Source: Planctomycetota bacterium
Lineage (GTDB): Bacteria; Planctomycetota; Phycisphaerae; Phycisphaerales; SM1A02
Assembly: GCA_022568135.1 (NCBI GenBank)
Contig: JADFFQ010000035.1
Location: 1-42,946 of the forward strand
Direction: 5' to 3'
DNA length: 42,946 nt
Of the stretch, positions 15,987 to 25,224 are shown one piece after another. A program made the translations under genes and the position numbers. Under the pieces are notes generated by a model. The model saw only the letters and a program-made list of their open reading frames with translations, did no database searches and had not been told where the DNA came from. Within the stretch, counting starts at the first letter, position 1. Each line of letters opens with the position of its first letter.

Positions 15987-17518
15987 ACAGAGCCGTCCGT
16001 ATCCAGCCCCTCAATCGGCAGATCGACGAATACGACCGGCCGCCGGGCCAGGCGACACTCCACCTCCAACGCGACCAGCTCCGAGTCCATACCCGCAACG
16101 GTCTGCTCGCTCACCGCCAGCACCGGCAGACTGCTTCGCTGGGTGAGCAATCCACCGCTGTGCTCAACGACGAACGTGGTGGTGGCCGGATCACAATGCT
16201 CGTGGTCGATCCATACGGTTCCGTGGTGAATCGGGAAGTGATACGTCCGATCGACGAACGCGGGCACCCTTCGCGGTTGCGGGGTCCACGCACGGCCGGC
16301 CGCTTCGTCTACGAGCTGCGCAAACCGCTGCGCGATGAATGCGGGCGTGTCATCCTTCTTATAGCCTTCGACCGGCGCCGAAATGGAATCAGCGTCACGG
16401 CAGACGCCATGGAGGATGTCCACGGCACGATCCTCGCCGTTGCCCCCCAGCCGAACGACAGCGGGGATCGAGAGGTTTATCTCCCAGAAGGCTTTCGCCA
16501 GGCCGTAGGCTGAGTGGTACTGCTCCTGGCTGGCCACGCCGCTGCCGGAGCCGAAGTATCCCACAAGGCCCCGCTGCGCGAGAATGATGCGGGCGGCGCG
16601 GTACACCTTCGCCGCCGACGGGTTGCCCGACGTGTCGCAGAAGTTGGCGAGCGTGAATCCAACACTCGTAACGGCGTCCATGGACATCATCGACCCCCCG
16701 CCGCCGGCCCCGTGGAAGCCGATCAAGCCCCGCGAGCCCTCTACGTCGTCCGTTGGAAGCTGCGCGAAATAGAACGTGCCGCGGTGATCGGCCTGCTCAA
16801 CCTGATACGCGATCCGTTCAAGTTGGGTCGCAGGATGATCGAGTTCCCGAGCGATCTCGATCGGCAACTCCGGATGTCGAAACACGGCGTAATCATCGAT
16901 CGTCATGCGACAATCCGCAGCCACCACGTTCCCATCGCTGGTAATGGCAAGCGGATTGATTTCAAGCGACCTCGCGTCATACCGCCGGGCGATATCCACG
17001 ACGGCCTCGATTGCGCTGACGACATCGTCATGCAGGCCTGCGTCGATCGCCGATGTACCGAGCACTGCCCGCAGCGCCTGCGCATCGACTCCCCTGCGGG
17101 TATCGACGGGAAGCCTCTGCACCGACTCGGCCCGCGATTCGATACCCGATCCGCCATGCAGATCCAGCAGTACAACCGGGGCCTGGGCGGCGTCGTCGAT
17201 CGTCACGGAGACAAACAGCTCGTGGTGGATATCGAGCATCCGCTCGACCAGGACTTCGCTGACGGCGAAGTTGCCGAACCTCATCTGCAGAATCTCTGAC
17301 GCCCTGGCCTCGGCTTGGCGGGGGTTCTGGGCGAACTGGACACCGCCGGTTGCGGCCCGATTCGTGACCCATGCCTGTGCCTTGACCGCGACGGGACCAC
17401 CCAGCCGGGCGGCCAACTGGGCAGCTTCAGCGGCCGATGAAGCCGGCCCACCTTCGGGCACTGCGACCCCGTGCTGGGCGAGCAGAGCCTTAGATTGGTA
17501 TTCGTGCAATCTGGCCAC
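15983..17518 (-). CDS. ATP-citrate-lyase/SucC-like ATP-grasp CoA ligase beta subunit
   Basis: A 511-aa protein, longer than SucC (about 390 aa). N-terminal ATP-grasp: LHEYQSKALLAQHGV at 4-18, AVKAQ at 44-48, SLEINPLA at 184-191. The ligase domain reads AGGGGSMMSMDA (271-282) and ANFCDTSGNPS (291-301), which resembles the GGGAS and ANYGEYSGAPS region of ATP-citrate lyase and not the DVGGGA of SucC. GNGEDRAVDI ends the core near 368. Residues from about 385 to 511 are an extra C-terminal region that I do not recognise. GTG start. It is the first gene of the cluster and presumably pairs with the 314-aa alpha-like protein. Citrate as substrate is inferred from motifs and neighbours, not shown. 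Confidence 0.8.
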   Translation of the reverse strand: MARLHEYQSKALLAQHGVAVPEGGPASSAAEAAQLAARLGGPVAVKAQAWVTNRAATGGVQFAQNPRQAEARASEILQMRFGNFAVSEVLVERMLDIHHELFVSVTIDDAAQAPVVLLDLHGGSGIESRAESVQRLPVDTRRGVDAQALRAVLGTSAIDAGLHDDVVSAIEAVVDIARRYDARSLEINPLAITSDGNVVAADCRMTIDDYAVFRHPELPIEIARELDHPATQLERIAYQVEQADHRGTFYFAQLPTDDVEGSRGLIGFHGAGGGGSMMSMDAVTSVGFTLANFCDTSGNPSAAKVYRAARIILAQRGLVGYFGSGSGVASQEQYHSAYGLAKAFWEINLSIPAVVRLGGNGEDRAVDILHGVCRDADSISAPVEGYKKDDTPAFIAQRFAQLVDEAAGRAWTPQPRRVPAFVDRTYHFPIHHGTVWIDHEHCDPATTTFVVEHSGGLLTQRSSLPVLAVSEQTVAGMDSELVALEVECRLARRPVVFVDLPIEGLDTDGSV

Positions 17519-17590
17519 GTTTACCGCTGCTCCATCCGCCGCGCAAAACCTAACTGCACAACCGTACGCAGCGAAGTGTTCCCTTGCGAG

Positions 17591-17609
17591 CCGGCCCGTG
17601 CCGGGCCGG
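17591..17609. repeat. Hairpin upstream of the citrate cluster
   Basis: CCGGCCC-GTGCC-GGGCCGG between the membrane protein gene and the beta-like gene, both on the minus strand. Confidence 0.55.
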
Positions 17610-17690
17610 TGGACGTGTTATACACCTCGCGCTCGATAACACGATGACATCGGGCGTCCACCGGGTTGATCCGCCGCAGGCGGACCCGGC

Positions 17691-18545
17691 TCACTGGCCA
17701 CGTGCCGATGCCTCGGCGGCTTCATCTTCGTCGTGCAGAAATGATTTTGCCCATCCAAGCCCCATCGCCACGCCCATCAGCGAACCGGCAGCGTAATCGA
17801 GCGGCATGGGGAGGCTTACGGCCGGTATCGATTGCGTCACGAACGCCACCGACAACGGGTCATGCACGAACAGCAACCCCAAAACGTGTCCAATGGCTCC
17901 GAACAGGCACGGCGAGGCGAACAGCAGCCGCGGCTGGGCATGCGGTGAGAGCAACCGACCGACCAGCCCCACCACCATCGAGCCCAGGACCACCGCCATC
18001 ATCGTCTGACCTTGCAGTTCCGATCGCGCGATGAGCCATACCGCTGGCAGCACGAGGAAGCCGGCTGCTGCGCCCCGCAGGCCCCATCGGCTCGGCTCGG
18101 GCGGTGATGAGTTGCCGTCATCTTTAGCGTCGATATCAGTCAGCGGCCCGGCGATTCTCAGTATCACGATCGTCGCCCCCGCGACGAGCACACCCCAAAG
18201 AGCTGTCTCCAGCGCCACAAGCCCCAGCGATCCTTCGGCGAAGGCGAGATCCTCAATGGTGCCCGACCGCATCCGGATCACCCACAATCCCGCCCCAAGC
18301 ACAAACAGCCCCACCGCGGCATTGACAAGCCGGCCGACCACGCTGGCGATGCCGGTCGCGATGGCAAAGCAGATGGCGAGGGCCAAGAGCGCCTCAACCT
18401 GCGACTGCGCCTGGAATGCCGTGGGGCCGAAGGTACCCCGCTGGTCGATCGTGAACGGGATCGCCGCCGAGCACACCCCGCCGGTCAGCAGCATCCCGAG
18501 CAAGACCACCCCATACCGTCGCCAGCCGTACAGCTCGCCCTTCAT
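17691..18545 (-). CDS. Integral membrane protein of unknown function
   Basis: A 284-aa protein with about seven or eight hydrophobic segments (near residues 12-30, 50-67, 72-89, 107-127, 156-172, 180-198, 210-225 and 245-265). A soluble acidic stretch (DIDAKDDGNSSPPEPS) splits the two halves, and the C-terminus is charged (HDEDEAAEASARG). The frame runs up to 18764, but the upstream part is basic, overlaps hutH on the other strand and carries a repeat, so the ATG at 18545 is preferred. No family signature is recognised. It lies upstream of the citrate cluster on the same strand with a 172-nt gap; any link is a guess. Confidence 0.6.
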   Translation of the reverse strand: MKGELYGWRRYGVVLLGMLLTGGVCSAAIPFTIDQRGTFGPTAFQAQSQVEALLALAICFAIATGIASVVGRLVNAAVGLFVLGAGLWVIRMRSGTIEDLAFAEGSLGLVALETALWGVLVAGATIVILRIAGPLTDIDAKDDGNSSPPEPSRWGLRGAAAGFLVLPAVWLIARSELQGQTMMAVVLGSMVVGLVGRLLSPHAQPRLLFASPCLFGAIGHVLGLLFVHDPLSVAFVTQSIPAVSLPMPLDYAAGSLMGVAMGLGWAKSFLHDEDEAAEASARGQ

Positions 18546-18762
18546 TCCGCCATTGGTACACGCAAATGGTGATGGTGACAACTCTGCGGCCGATCCGCGA
18601 AAGGGCATGGCCCACCCGCGAAATGAGAACCGACGGTTCTTGCAGCCGGCACGTCGGGGAGGCGCCCGCGGATGTGCATCCGCAGCTACAACCCGACGAT
18701 AGCCGGTGTCATGCAGCAGCCCAATGCGCTGCCGCAGGGCGCTGTCGGCTATCCTACCGGCC

Positions 18763-20286
18763 ATGTCCGAGGATCCGCTGGTGCTGGATGGTCAGCCGCT
18801 GACGTTTGACGATGTCGAATCGGTGGCGCGGAGCGGCCGGTCGGTGCGGATCGGCGATGGCGCCCGAGCAGCGATGGCGTCGGCACAGGCGGTCGTCGAA
18901 CGGCTCGCAGCGGGCCGTAAAGCGATCTACGGCGTCAACACCGGGTTCGGATCGCTGGCGAGCCGCCGCATCGAGCCTCGTGCACAGCGTCAGATGCAGC
19001 GGAATCTCCTGCGGTCTCATTCGGCCGGCGTGGGAGAGCCGTTGGGCGATGAGCTGGTGCGGGGGATGCTGCTGATCCTCGCGGCGAGTCTGTGCAGAGG
19101 ATTCTCCGGCGTGCGACTCGAACTCGTCCAGCGGATCGTCGATCTGCTCAACCACCGCATCACGCCGGTAGTCCCCTCGCGCGGGTCGGTCGGTGCGTCG
19201 GGCGATCTTGCGCCGCTTGCCCACGCGGCACTGGTGCTCATCGGCGAAGGCGAAGCGCGGATCGAGGGACGGCTCCACGGCGGTGCTGAAGCTCTGGCCG
19301 CAGCCGATCTGGAACCCATCATCCTTGAGCCCAAGGAAGGGATCGCTCTGCTCAACGGCACTCACCTGATGTGTTCGATGGGGGTGCTCGCGCTGTGTGA
19401 TGTGCAACGGCTGTGCAATGCGGCAATCGCCTCGGCGGCGCTGGCTGTCGACGCCTGCCGGGCCACGGATGCATTCCTCGATGACCGTCTGCACGCGGCG
19501 CGGGGCCAGGCAGGTCAGCGCCGCGTGGCCGAAGCCGTCCGTCGCCAGCTTACCGGCTCACAGATTCTTGTGGATCACAAGACGGACGATTCGCGCGTGC
19601 AGGACCCCTATTGTCTGCGGGCCATCCCCCAGGTGCTCGGCGCCGCGTTCGACACGATTGAGCACGTCCGCAACGTGTTTCAGCGTGAGCTCGCCGCGGT
19701 GACTGACAATCCGCTGGTCTTCGCTGACACCGACGAGATCATCTCCGGGGCGAACTTCCACGGTATGCCGCTGGCGATCGCCCTGGACAGTCTCGCGATC
19801 GCACTCTGCCACATTGCCGGTATTGCTGAGCGCCGAATCAACTGGCTTCTGACCGCTTCGGATAGTGAGAATCCGGTCAACATCTACCTCTCGCCGCAGC
19901 CCGGCCTGCACAGTGGACTCATGTTGGTGCAATACACTGCCGCAGCTTGCTGCAACGAGTTGCAAACGTTGGCCGTCCCGGCCAGCGTCGCCAACATTCC
20001 CACATCAGCGGGGATCGAGGACTACAACTCGATGGGCATCACGTCGGCGCACCAGGCTCGCACGGCGGTGGAGCGCGCCACCGACGTCGTCGCGATCGAG
20101 CTTCTGGTGATGGCCGAAGCCATGGAGTACCAACGGCCCCTGCGCAGCGGCGAGAGCGTCGAGCAGACCTATGAGCTGGTCCGCGGGGTCGTGGCGCGAC
20201 TCACGGAAGACCGTCCACCTGCGCCTGATATTGCCGCGATCGCACAGCTCATTCGCGACGGGGCGTTGACAACCAGCACCGCATGA
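18763..20286 (+). CDS. hutH: Histidine ammonia-lyase
   Basis: Converts L-histidine to urocanate and ammonia, the first step of histidine breakdown. The protein is 507 aa, the usual family length. The MIO cofactor triad Ala145-Ser146-Gly147 sits in RGSVGASGDLAPLAH, with YGVNTGFG at 56-63 and the aromatic-lyase motif VTDNPLVF further on. The ATG at 18763 starts just ahead of the conserved region; a longer frame from 18706 overlaps a repeat. There is no strong binding site. A strong hairpin follows the stop. hutU and hutI lie downstream on the same strand, but a VOC gene on the opposite strand separates hutH from hutU, so they probably have separate promoters. Confidence 0.95.
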   Translation: MSEDPLVLDGQPLTFDDVESVARSGRSVRIGDGARAAMASAQAVVERLAAGRKAIYGVNTGFGSLASRRIEPRAQRQMQRNLLRSHSAGVGEPLGDELVRGMLLILAASLCRGFSGVRLELVQRIVDLLNHRITPVVPSRGSVGASGDLAPLAHAALVLIGEGEARIEGRLHGGAEALAAADLEPIILEPKEGIALLNGTHLMCSMGVLALCDVQRLCNAAIASAALAVDACRATDAFLDDRLHAARGQAGQRRVAEAVRRQLTGSQILVDHKTDDSRVQDPYCLRAIPQVLGAAFDTIEHVRNVFQRELAAVTDNPLVFADTDEIISGANFHGMPLAIALDSLAIALCHIAGIAERRINWLLTASDSENPVNIYLSPQPGLHSGLMLVQYTAAACCNELQTLAVPASVANIPTSAGIEDYNSMGITSAHQARTAVERATDVVAIELLVMAEAMEYQRPLRSGESVEQTYELVRGVVARLTEDRPPAPDIAAIAQLIRDGALTTSTA

Positions 20287-20289
20287 AAG

Positions 20290-20319
20290 AAAGCCCACGG
20301 CGTGCACGCCGTGGGCTTT
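20290..20319 (+). terminator. Terminator-like perfect palindrome after hutH
   Basis: An AAAGCCCACGGCGTG arm with its exact reverse complement, 30 nt in all. The outer AAA/TTT lets it act on both strands, serving hutH (plus) and the VOC gene (minus), which converge here. Confidence 0.85.
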
Positions 20320-20355
20320 GCGCGAATTGTCGTTCGCCCCAAGAGCGATGGTATA

Positions 20356-20736
20356 TCACTTGCCCTGGAACAGAGCGATCGTGGCCCCGGTCGGGTCGGT
20401 GATGACAGAAAACCGTCCGACCTCGGGAATGTCGGTGGGCGGCACGCAGGGCTTTGCGCCGAGTTGCTCAGCCTTCTTTGTGCTGGAATCAACATCCTCG
20501 ACCGCGATGTACGAGAGCCAGTGCGGTCCAACATTTGCATCTGGAGTCTTCATCACCCCGCCGACATCCTTATCACCAGCCGTGAAGATGGTGTAGGAGC
20601 CGGCGTCGCCTATATCCGACTCGCGGCTCGTCCAGCCCAGCAGCTGAGTGTAGAAGCGTATGGCGGCCTCCGGATCTGGGGTCATCAACTCGTTCCAACA
20701 GAAGGTGCTGGTGGCCGTGGCGGCTTGCTCAGCCAT
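20356..20736 (-). CDS. VOC family (glyoxalase/bleomycin-resistance fold) protein
   Basis: A 126-aa protein with one pair of beta-alpha-beta modules. [19 protein letters not shown] with GWT marks the first module; [19 protein letters not shown] and [18 protein letters not shown] mark the second, typical of the group related to PhnB and 27-kDa antigen CFP30B. Such proteins bind a metal and act on small molecules or serve as binding proteins. AAAGGAG lies about 7 nt before the ATG (20744-20750). It converges with hutH and diverges from hutU. No link to histidine metabolism is evident, and the substrate is unknown. Confidence 0.85.
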   Translation of the reverse strand: MAEQAATATSTFCWNELMTPDPEAAIRFYTQLLGWTSRESDIGDAGSYTIFTAGDKDVGGVMKTPDANVGPHWLSYIAVEDVDSSTKKAEQLGAKPCVPPTDIPEVGRFSVITDPTGATIALFQGK

Positions 20737-20838
20737 CGTGTCTCCTTTCGGTGGGAGGTTTGGGCAGCCTCATGATACATTCTTCGCCGAGACAGAGTTC
20801 GATTTCGATCGCTAGACTTTCCTTGGCCACGACTCTCG

Positions 20839-20845
20839 AAGGAGG
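20839..20845 (+). promoter_or_regulatory. Strong ribosome binding site of hutU
   Basis: AAGGAGG, 7 nt ahead of the ATG at 20853. It decides the start: the open frame runs on upstream to 20751 but that part has no binding site. Confidence 0.9.
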
Positions 20846-20852
20846 CTGGAAC

Positions 20853-22532
20853 ATGGTGATCGCCACGGACTCCTCAAGCCGCCCTCGCACCGTCCGGGCG
20901 CCTCGCGGACCGAAAAGAACCTGCAAGACCTGGCAGGCGGAAGCGGCGATGCGGATGCTCATGAACAACCTCGACCCCGAGGTGGCCGAGAACCCGCAGG
21001 AGCTGGTGGTCTATGGCGGGCGGGGTCAGGCGGCCCGCTCCTGGGAAGCCTTCGACGCCATCGTCACATCGCTGAAGAACCTGGAACCGGACGAGACACT
21101 GCTGGTGCAATCCGGCAAGCCCGTCGGCATCTGCCGCACCACGCCCGATTCGCCGCGGGTCATCATCGCCAACTCGAATCTCGTCCCACACTGGGCCACC
21201 CAAGAGCACTTCGATGAGCTGGCGGCGAAGGGCCTGATCATGTTCGGCCAGATGACGGCCGGATCGTGGATCTATATCGGCACCCAAGGAATCCTCCAGG
21301 GCACCTACGAGACGTTCGCCGAATGCGCTCGGCAACACTTTGGTGGATCGCTCAAAGGCCGGCTGTGCGTCACGGCCGGCTGCGGCGGCATGGGCGGGGC
21401 GCAACCGTTAGCCGTCACCATGAACCAGGGCGTCTGCCTCCTGGCCGAGATGTGTATCGAGCGCTTGGAGAAGCGTGTGGGAAAACGCTTCCTCGATGAG
21501 TTTCATTGCGATCTGGATGATGCGATCGAGCGGGCGCTGCGTGCCAAGGATGACGGCGAAGCAGTCTCGATCGGCTGGTTGGGCAACGCCGTCGATCTGC
21601 TCGAAGCGCTCATCGCGCGCAAGATAATACCGGAGGTTCTGACCGATCAAACCGCAGCGCACGATCCGCTCAACGGCTACTACCCACAGGGTCTATCGCG
21701 TAAGGATGCCGACGCTTTGCGGCTTCGCGAGCCCGATGAGTACACCCGGCGCGCGCTGAGTTCAATAGCTCGGCACGTCGAGCTGATGGTCAACTTGCAG
21801 AAGCGCGGCGCGAGAACCTTCGACTACGGCAACAACATTCGCCAGCGGGCGTACGACAACGGATTCAAGGACGCGTTCGCCTTCCCGGGATTTGTGCCGG
21901 CGTACATCCGGCCGCAGTTCTGCCTCGGTCGGGGGCCGTTTCGATGGGTCGCGCTTTCGGGTGATCCGGACGACATCCGCACAACCGATGAGGCGATCCT
22001 CGCCCTCTTCCCGCAGGACGAGTCGCTACAACGCTGGATTCCCATGGCTCAACAGCACGTCGCCTTTCAGGGTCTGCCCGCCCGCATCTGCTGGCTTGGG
22101 TTGGGCCAGCGTGACAAAGCGGGGTTGAAATTCAATGAGCTTGTGCGTGATGGCAAAGTGAAGGCCCCCATCGTGATCGGGCGGGACCATCTCGATTGCG
22201 GCTCCGTCGCGTCACCGAACCGCGAAACCGAGGGCATGCTTGACGGGTCGGATGCGATCAGCGACTGGCCGCTTCTCAATGCGATGGTCAACGTCGCCAG
22301 CGGAGCAAGCTGGGTGAGCTTTCATCACGGCGGGGGCGTGGGTATTGGTTTCGCCCAACATGCCGGGCAGGTTGTTGTCGCCGATGGCACACGCGAAGCC
22401 GACAAGCGGCTGCAGCGCGTGCTCACCAACGACCCATTGCTGGGTATCTTCCGCCACGCGGATGCGGGGTATGAGATCGCCCAAAAGTGCGCCGACGAGC
22501 ACGATGTCAGGATTCCCATGCGGGGGATCTAA
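20853..22532 (+). CDS. hutU: Urocanate hydratase
   Basis: Second enzyme of histidine degradation, hydrating urocanate to imidazolonepropionate with tightly bound NAD+. The 559-aa length fits the family (about 550-560). Seen in order: [53 protein letters not shown], the NAD-binding [14 protein letters not shown], the active-site signature [12 protein letters not shown] and the closing [11 protein letters not shown]. The start is fixed by AAGGAGG. hutI follows 408 nt on with a small opposite-strand gene between them. Confidence 0.96.
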   Translation: MVIATDSSSRPRTVRAPRGPKRTCKTWQAEAAMRMLMNNLDPEVAENPQELVVYGGRGQAARSWEAFDAIVTSLKNLEPDETLLVQSGKPVGICRTTPDSPRVIIANSNLVPHWATQEHFDELAAKGLIMFGQMTAGSWIYIGTQGILQGTYETFAECARQHFGGSLKGRLCVTAGCGGMGGAQPLAVTMNQGVCLLAEMCIERLEKRVGKRFLDEFHCDLDDAIERALRAKDDGEAVSIGWLGNAVDLLEALIARKIIPEVLTDQTAAHDPLNGYYPQGLSRKDADALRLREPDEYTRRALSSIARHVELMVNLQKRGARTFDYGNNIRQRAYDNGFKDAFAFPGFVPAYIRPQFCLGRGPFRWVALSGDPDDIRTTDEAILALFPQDESLQRWIPMAQQHVAFQGLPARICWLGLGQRDKAGLKFNELVRDGKVKAPIVIGRDHLDCGSVASPNRETEGMLDGSDAISDWPLLNAMVNVASGASWVSFHHGGGVGIGFAQHAGQVVVADGTREADKRLQRVLTNDPLLGIFRHADAGYEIAQKCADEHDVRIPMRGI

Positions 22533-22546
22533 CGCATAGAGTCTCG

Positions 22547-22843
22547 TTACCGCTTCTTGCGGGGCTTGCGCTTGGGCTTTCGTGCCGCGCCGTCGTCGGG
22601 TTCGACGCTCGTGACCTGAAGCAGATTGACCAGCAGCCAGTCGGGAGCGAACACGTCGCCGGAGCGTGGGGTGGCGAGCGGGCGCGAACGCTGGACCTTC
22701 GCCAATCCAACAAAGAGATGCCGTTCGCTCACCACGGCCTGATCCGGGTGTCGAATCAGGACCGATCGGCCATCGGAGAGCCCAACGCGAATCGGGGCGA
22801 ACGGCTCGGTCTTGATCAGATTCTTGATATCTGTTGCACGCAT
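22547..22843 (-). CDS. Small conserved hypothetical protein
   Basis: A 98-aa protein converging with hutU, 14 nt after its stop. The pattern LIKTEPFAPIRVGLSDGRSVLIRHPDQAVVS followed by LLVNLLQVTSVEP resembles a widespread group of small proteins of unknown function with a short beta-rich fold (PF-PF--L-DG---V-HP). The C-terminus is strongly basic (KPKRKPRKKR), which could contact nucleic acid. It sits in the middle of the hut genes but on the other strand. Confidence 0.65.
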   Translation of the reverse strand: MRATDIKNLIKTEPFAPIRVGLSDGRSVLIRHPDQAVVSERHLFVGLAKVQRSRPLATPRSGDVFAPDWLLVNLLQVTSVEPDDGAARKPKRKPRKKR

Positions 22844-22940
22844 GACAACCTCATCCTAGGGCGAGGCGTAACGCGGGAAAAGTCGGAAGCGACGTCACGA
22901 TCAGGAAGGGGCCGGGAGCCGAGGCCGGCGAACCGGTACC

Positions 22941-24209
22941 ATGGCCGGCGTGGCCGGCCTGACGATCATCAATGCACGGATTCTCACGCTGGCGGGCGAG
23001 GCGGCACCGCGGCGGGGTGATGCTTTGCGCGAGCTTGGCGTCATTGAGTGCGGGTTTGTGCGTATCCAGGACGGGCGGATTGCCGAAGTTGCGGAGGGTC
23101 AACCGGAATCGCAAGACGAAGTGATTGATGCCGTGGGTTGTGTACTCATGCCGGCGTTCGTCGATTGTCATACCCACGCCTGTTGGGCCGGCGAACGGTT
23201 CGACGAGTTCCAGATGAAGCTGGCGGGGGCATCGTATCTGGAGATCCTCGAAGCCGGCGGCGGGATCATGGCTACGGTGCGGGCAGTCCGCGCCGCACCC
23301 CAAACGCAACTGGCCGACAAGCTGCTGCATCGTCTGGGACGCATGGCTGCGCTGGGCACTGCAACGGTTGAGGTGAAGTCCGGCTACGGGCTAACCACGC
23401 ACGACGAACTGAAGATGCTGCGCGCCATTCGCGAAGCGGCAAGCCGCACGACCCAGAAGATCGTTCCCACCTTTCTAGGCGCCCACGCGATCGATCCCGA
23501 GAACCCGAACTTCGTTGATGAGACGATCAACGAGACGCTGCCAGCCGTGGTGAATGAGTTCGGTCCAATCGTCTGCGACGCCTATTGCGAACAGGGCGCG
23601 TGGTCGGTTGATGACTCGAAGCGACTTTTCCAAGAAGCTCAGTCGCTGGGCTGCCCGATTCGCGTCCATGCCGATCAGTTCAACAGCCTGGGTATGACAA
23701 GGCTGGCCGTGGAGATGGGCGCGATCAGCGTCGATCATCTGGAAGCCACGATCCCGGCCGATCTTGAATGCCTGGCCAAAAGTGACACGATTGCAGTCGC
23801 ACTGCCCGCCTGCGGATTTCATCTCGATGATCGTTATGCGCCGGTGCGCGAGCTGGTCGATGCCGGTGGAGCACTGGCGATTGCCACCAACTACAACCCC
23901 GGGTCGGCGCCGACGCCGTCGATGCCGTTTGTGATCGCCTTGGGGTGCCGAAGACTCCATCTGACCCCAGCCGAGGCGATCGTGGCTTCGACGGTCAACG
24001 CTGCGTGCGTCTTGGGTCTCCAGGATGAGCTGGCAACGATTGAGGTGGGTAAGCGAGCTGATCTGCAACTGCTGGACTGTACCGATGAGCGCCAGCTGGC
24101 CTATGAGTTCGCCACGACCGGCCCCCGGCTGGTCATCATCGACGGCCGAATCGTGCATCGTCACGAGCCTCGACCGCAAGGCAACGGACGCACCGAGGCC
24201 GCATACTGA
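22941..24209 (+). CDS. hutI: Imidazolonepropionase
   Basis: Third step of histidine degradation, opening imidazolone-5-propionate to N-formimino-L-glutamate. The 422-aa protein belongs to the amidohydrolase superfamily. Metal-binding His77 and His79 lie in FVDCHTHACWAGER, followed by VKSGYGLTTHDELKMLR, FLGAHA, HADQFNSLG and DHLEAT, and the C-terminal ATNYNPGSAPTPSMP typical of HutI. The start ATG has no strong binding site. map begins 35 nt downstream and may be co-transcribed. No HutG or HutF is present in this window, so the last step must be encoded elsewhere. Confidence 0.95.
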   Translation: MAGVAGLTIINARILTLAGEAAPRRGDALRELGVIECGFVRIQDGRIAEVAEGQPESQDEVIDAVGCVLMPAFVDCHTHACWAGERFDEFQMKLAGASYLEILEAGGGIMATVRAVRAAPQTQLADKLLHRLGRMAALGTATVEVKSGYGLTTHDELKMLRAIREAASRTTQKIVPTFLGAHAIDPENPNFVDETINETLPAVVNEFGPIVCDAYCEQGAWSVDDSKRLFQEAQSLGCPIRVHADQFNSLGMTRLAVEMGAISVDHLEATIPADLECLAKSDTIAVALPACGFHLDDRYAPVRELVDAGGALAIATNYNPGSAPTPSMPFVIALGCRRLHLTPAEAIVASTVNAACVLGLQDELATIEVGKRADLQLLDCTDERQLAYEFATTGPRLVIIDGRIVHRHEPRPQGNGRTEAAY

Positions 24210-24244
24210 CGTGCGCGGCAGGTTATATCGCTACACTTGAGGCT

Positions 24245-25057
24245 ATGGTCATCACTGCCCGGCATGATATCCAGGGCGCTCGCGCCGCGGCGCAGTGTGT
24301 GGTGCAGACACACCATCGCTTGGTGGAGTACCTGCGGGCGGGTCAAACGTTGGCCGAGATCGATCAGTTCGTCGCCGAGACGCTTGCGGATATCGATTGC
24401 CGAAGCGCTTTCCTTCGATACCGGATGAAGGGGCAGCCGCCGTTTCCATCGCACGCGTGTCTGTCGCTCAACGATTGCGTCGTTCATGGCACACACAATA
24501 TGACCAGCGAGCCGATCAAGCCGGGAGATCTTTTGTCGATTGACATCGGTGTGATCCACGACGGGTGGATCGGCGATGCGGCGTGGACCTACGCGATTCA
24601 AGAGGCGTCCGAGGGCGCGCAGCGGCTGATGGCCTGCGGTCGCCAAGCGCTGCAGCGCGGCATCAAGACCATGCAGGCCGGCCGGCCGCTGATCGATTGG
24701 GCCAAGGTGGTGCAGCAGTACGTGGAAAGCGAGTGCGGCTTTCACCTCATTCGCGGCCTGGGAGGGCACGGATACGGCCGCAAGCTCCACGGCGCACCAT
24801 TTGTCTCCAACCTCGTGCCAACGCACCCGGGCGAATGGCCGGACGCGTGGTTGACCTTCAAGGTCGGCATGCTCCTGGCGGTCGAGCCGATGCTCGCCAT
24901 CGGAACGCGTGAGGTCACCTCAGATGACAAGCGCTGGCCGATCTCCACCGCCGACGGCTCGCTGAGCGCCCACTACGAGGCGGGTATTCTCATCACCGAA
25001 TCCGGCCAGTGCGATCTGACTGAGGGTATGCAGCAGTTGCCTGACATCGTTGGTTGA
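24245..25057 (+). CDS. map: Methionine aminopeptidase, type I
   Basis: Removes the N-terminal Met from new proteins. The 270-aa protein has the dinuclear metal site of the family: Asp in LLSIDIGV and IGDAAWTY, His in GLGGHGYGRKLH, Glu in LLAVEPML and Glu in HYEAGIL. CLSLNDCVVHG is the usual substrate-region motif. The ATG at 24245 has GAGG just ahead of it. It follows hutI by 35 nt; map is more often near secY or infA, so its place here is unusual but carries no clear functional message. Confidence 0.95.
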   Translation: MVITARHDIQGARAAAQCVVQTHHRLVEYLRAGQTLAEIDQFVAETLADIDCRSAFLRYRMKGQPPFPSHACLSLNDCVVHGTHNMTSEPIKPGDLLSIDIGVIHDGWIGDAAWTYAIQEASEGAQRLMACGRQALQRGIKTMQAGRPLIDWAKVVQQYVESECGFHLIRGLGGHGYGRKLHGAPFVSNLVPTHPGEWPDAWLTFKVGMLLAVEPMLAIGTREVTSDDKRWPISTADGSLSAHYEAGILITESGQCDLTEGMQQLPDIVG

Positions 25058-25224
25058 CAGCCGGCTCGCCGGGGGCGGAGCCTGGCTTCGGCCTCACTAC
25101 GAGGACTGACGAGCAAATCGACTCCCCCCTCTTCGATCACGGCGATGTTATCATACAAGTTCGACAGCCAGGGCTGGCCCTGGTTCGTTCGTAGCCGGAT
25201 CAGCCAAGAGACTGGAGGAATCCA

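Noticed and set aside
15098..16513. 471-codon plus-strand frame across the two CoA-ligase genes
   Set aside because: It runs opposite two well-supported genes and shows no motif.
14981..17518. Ordinary succinyl-CoA synthetase (sucCD)
   Set aside because: SRSGGM, GEIGGT and ANF--SGNPS fit ATP-citrate lyase better, the beta part is too long, and a lyase gene follows. Kept as the main alternative.
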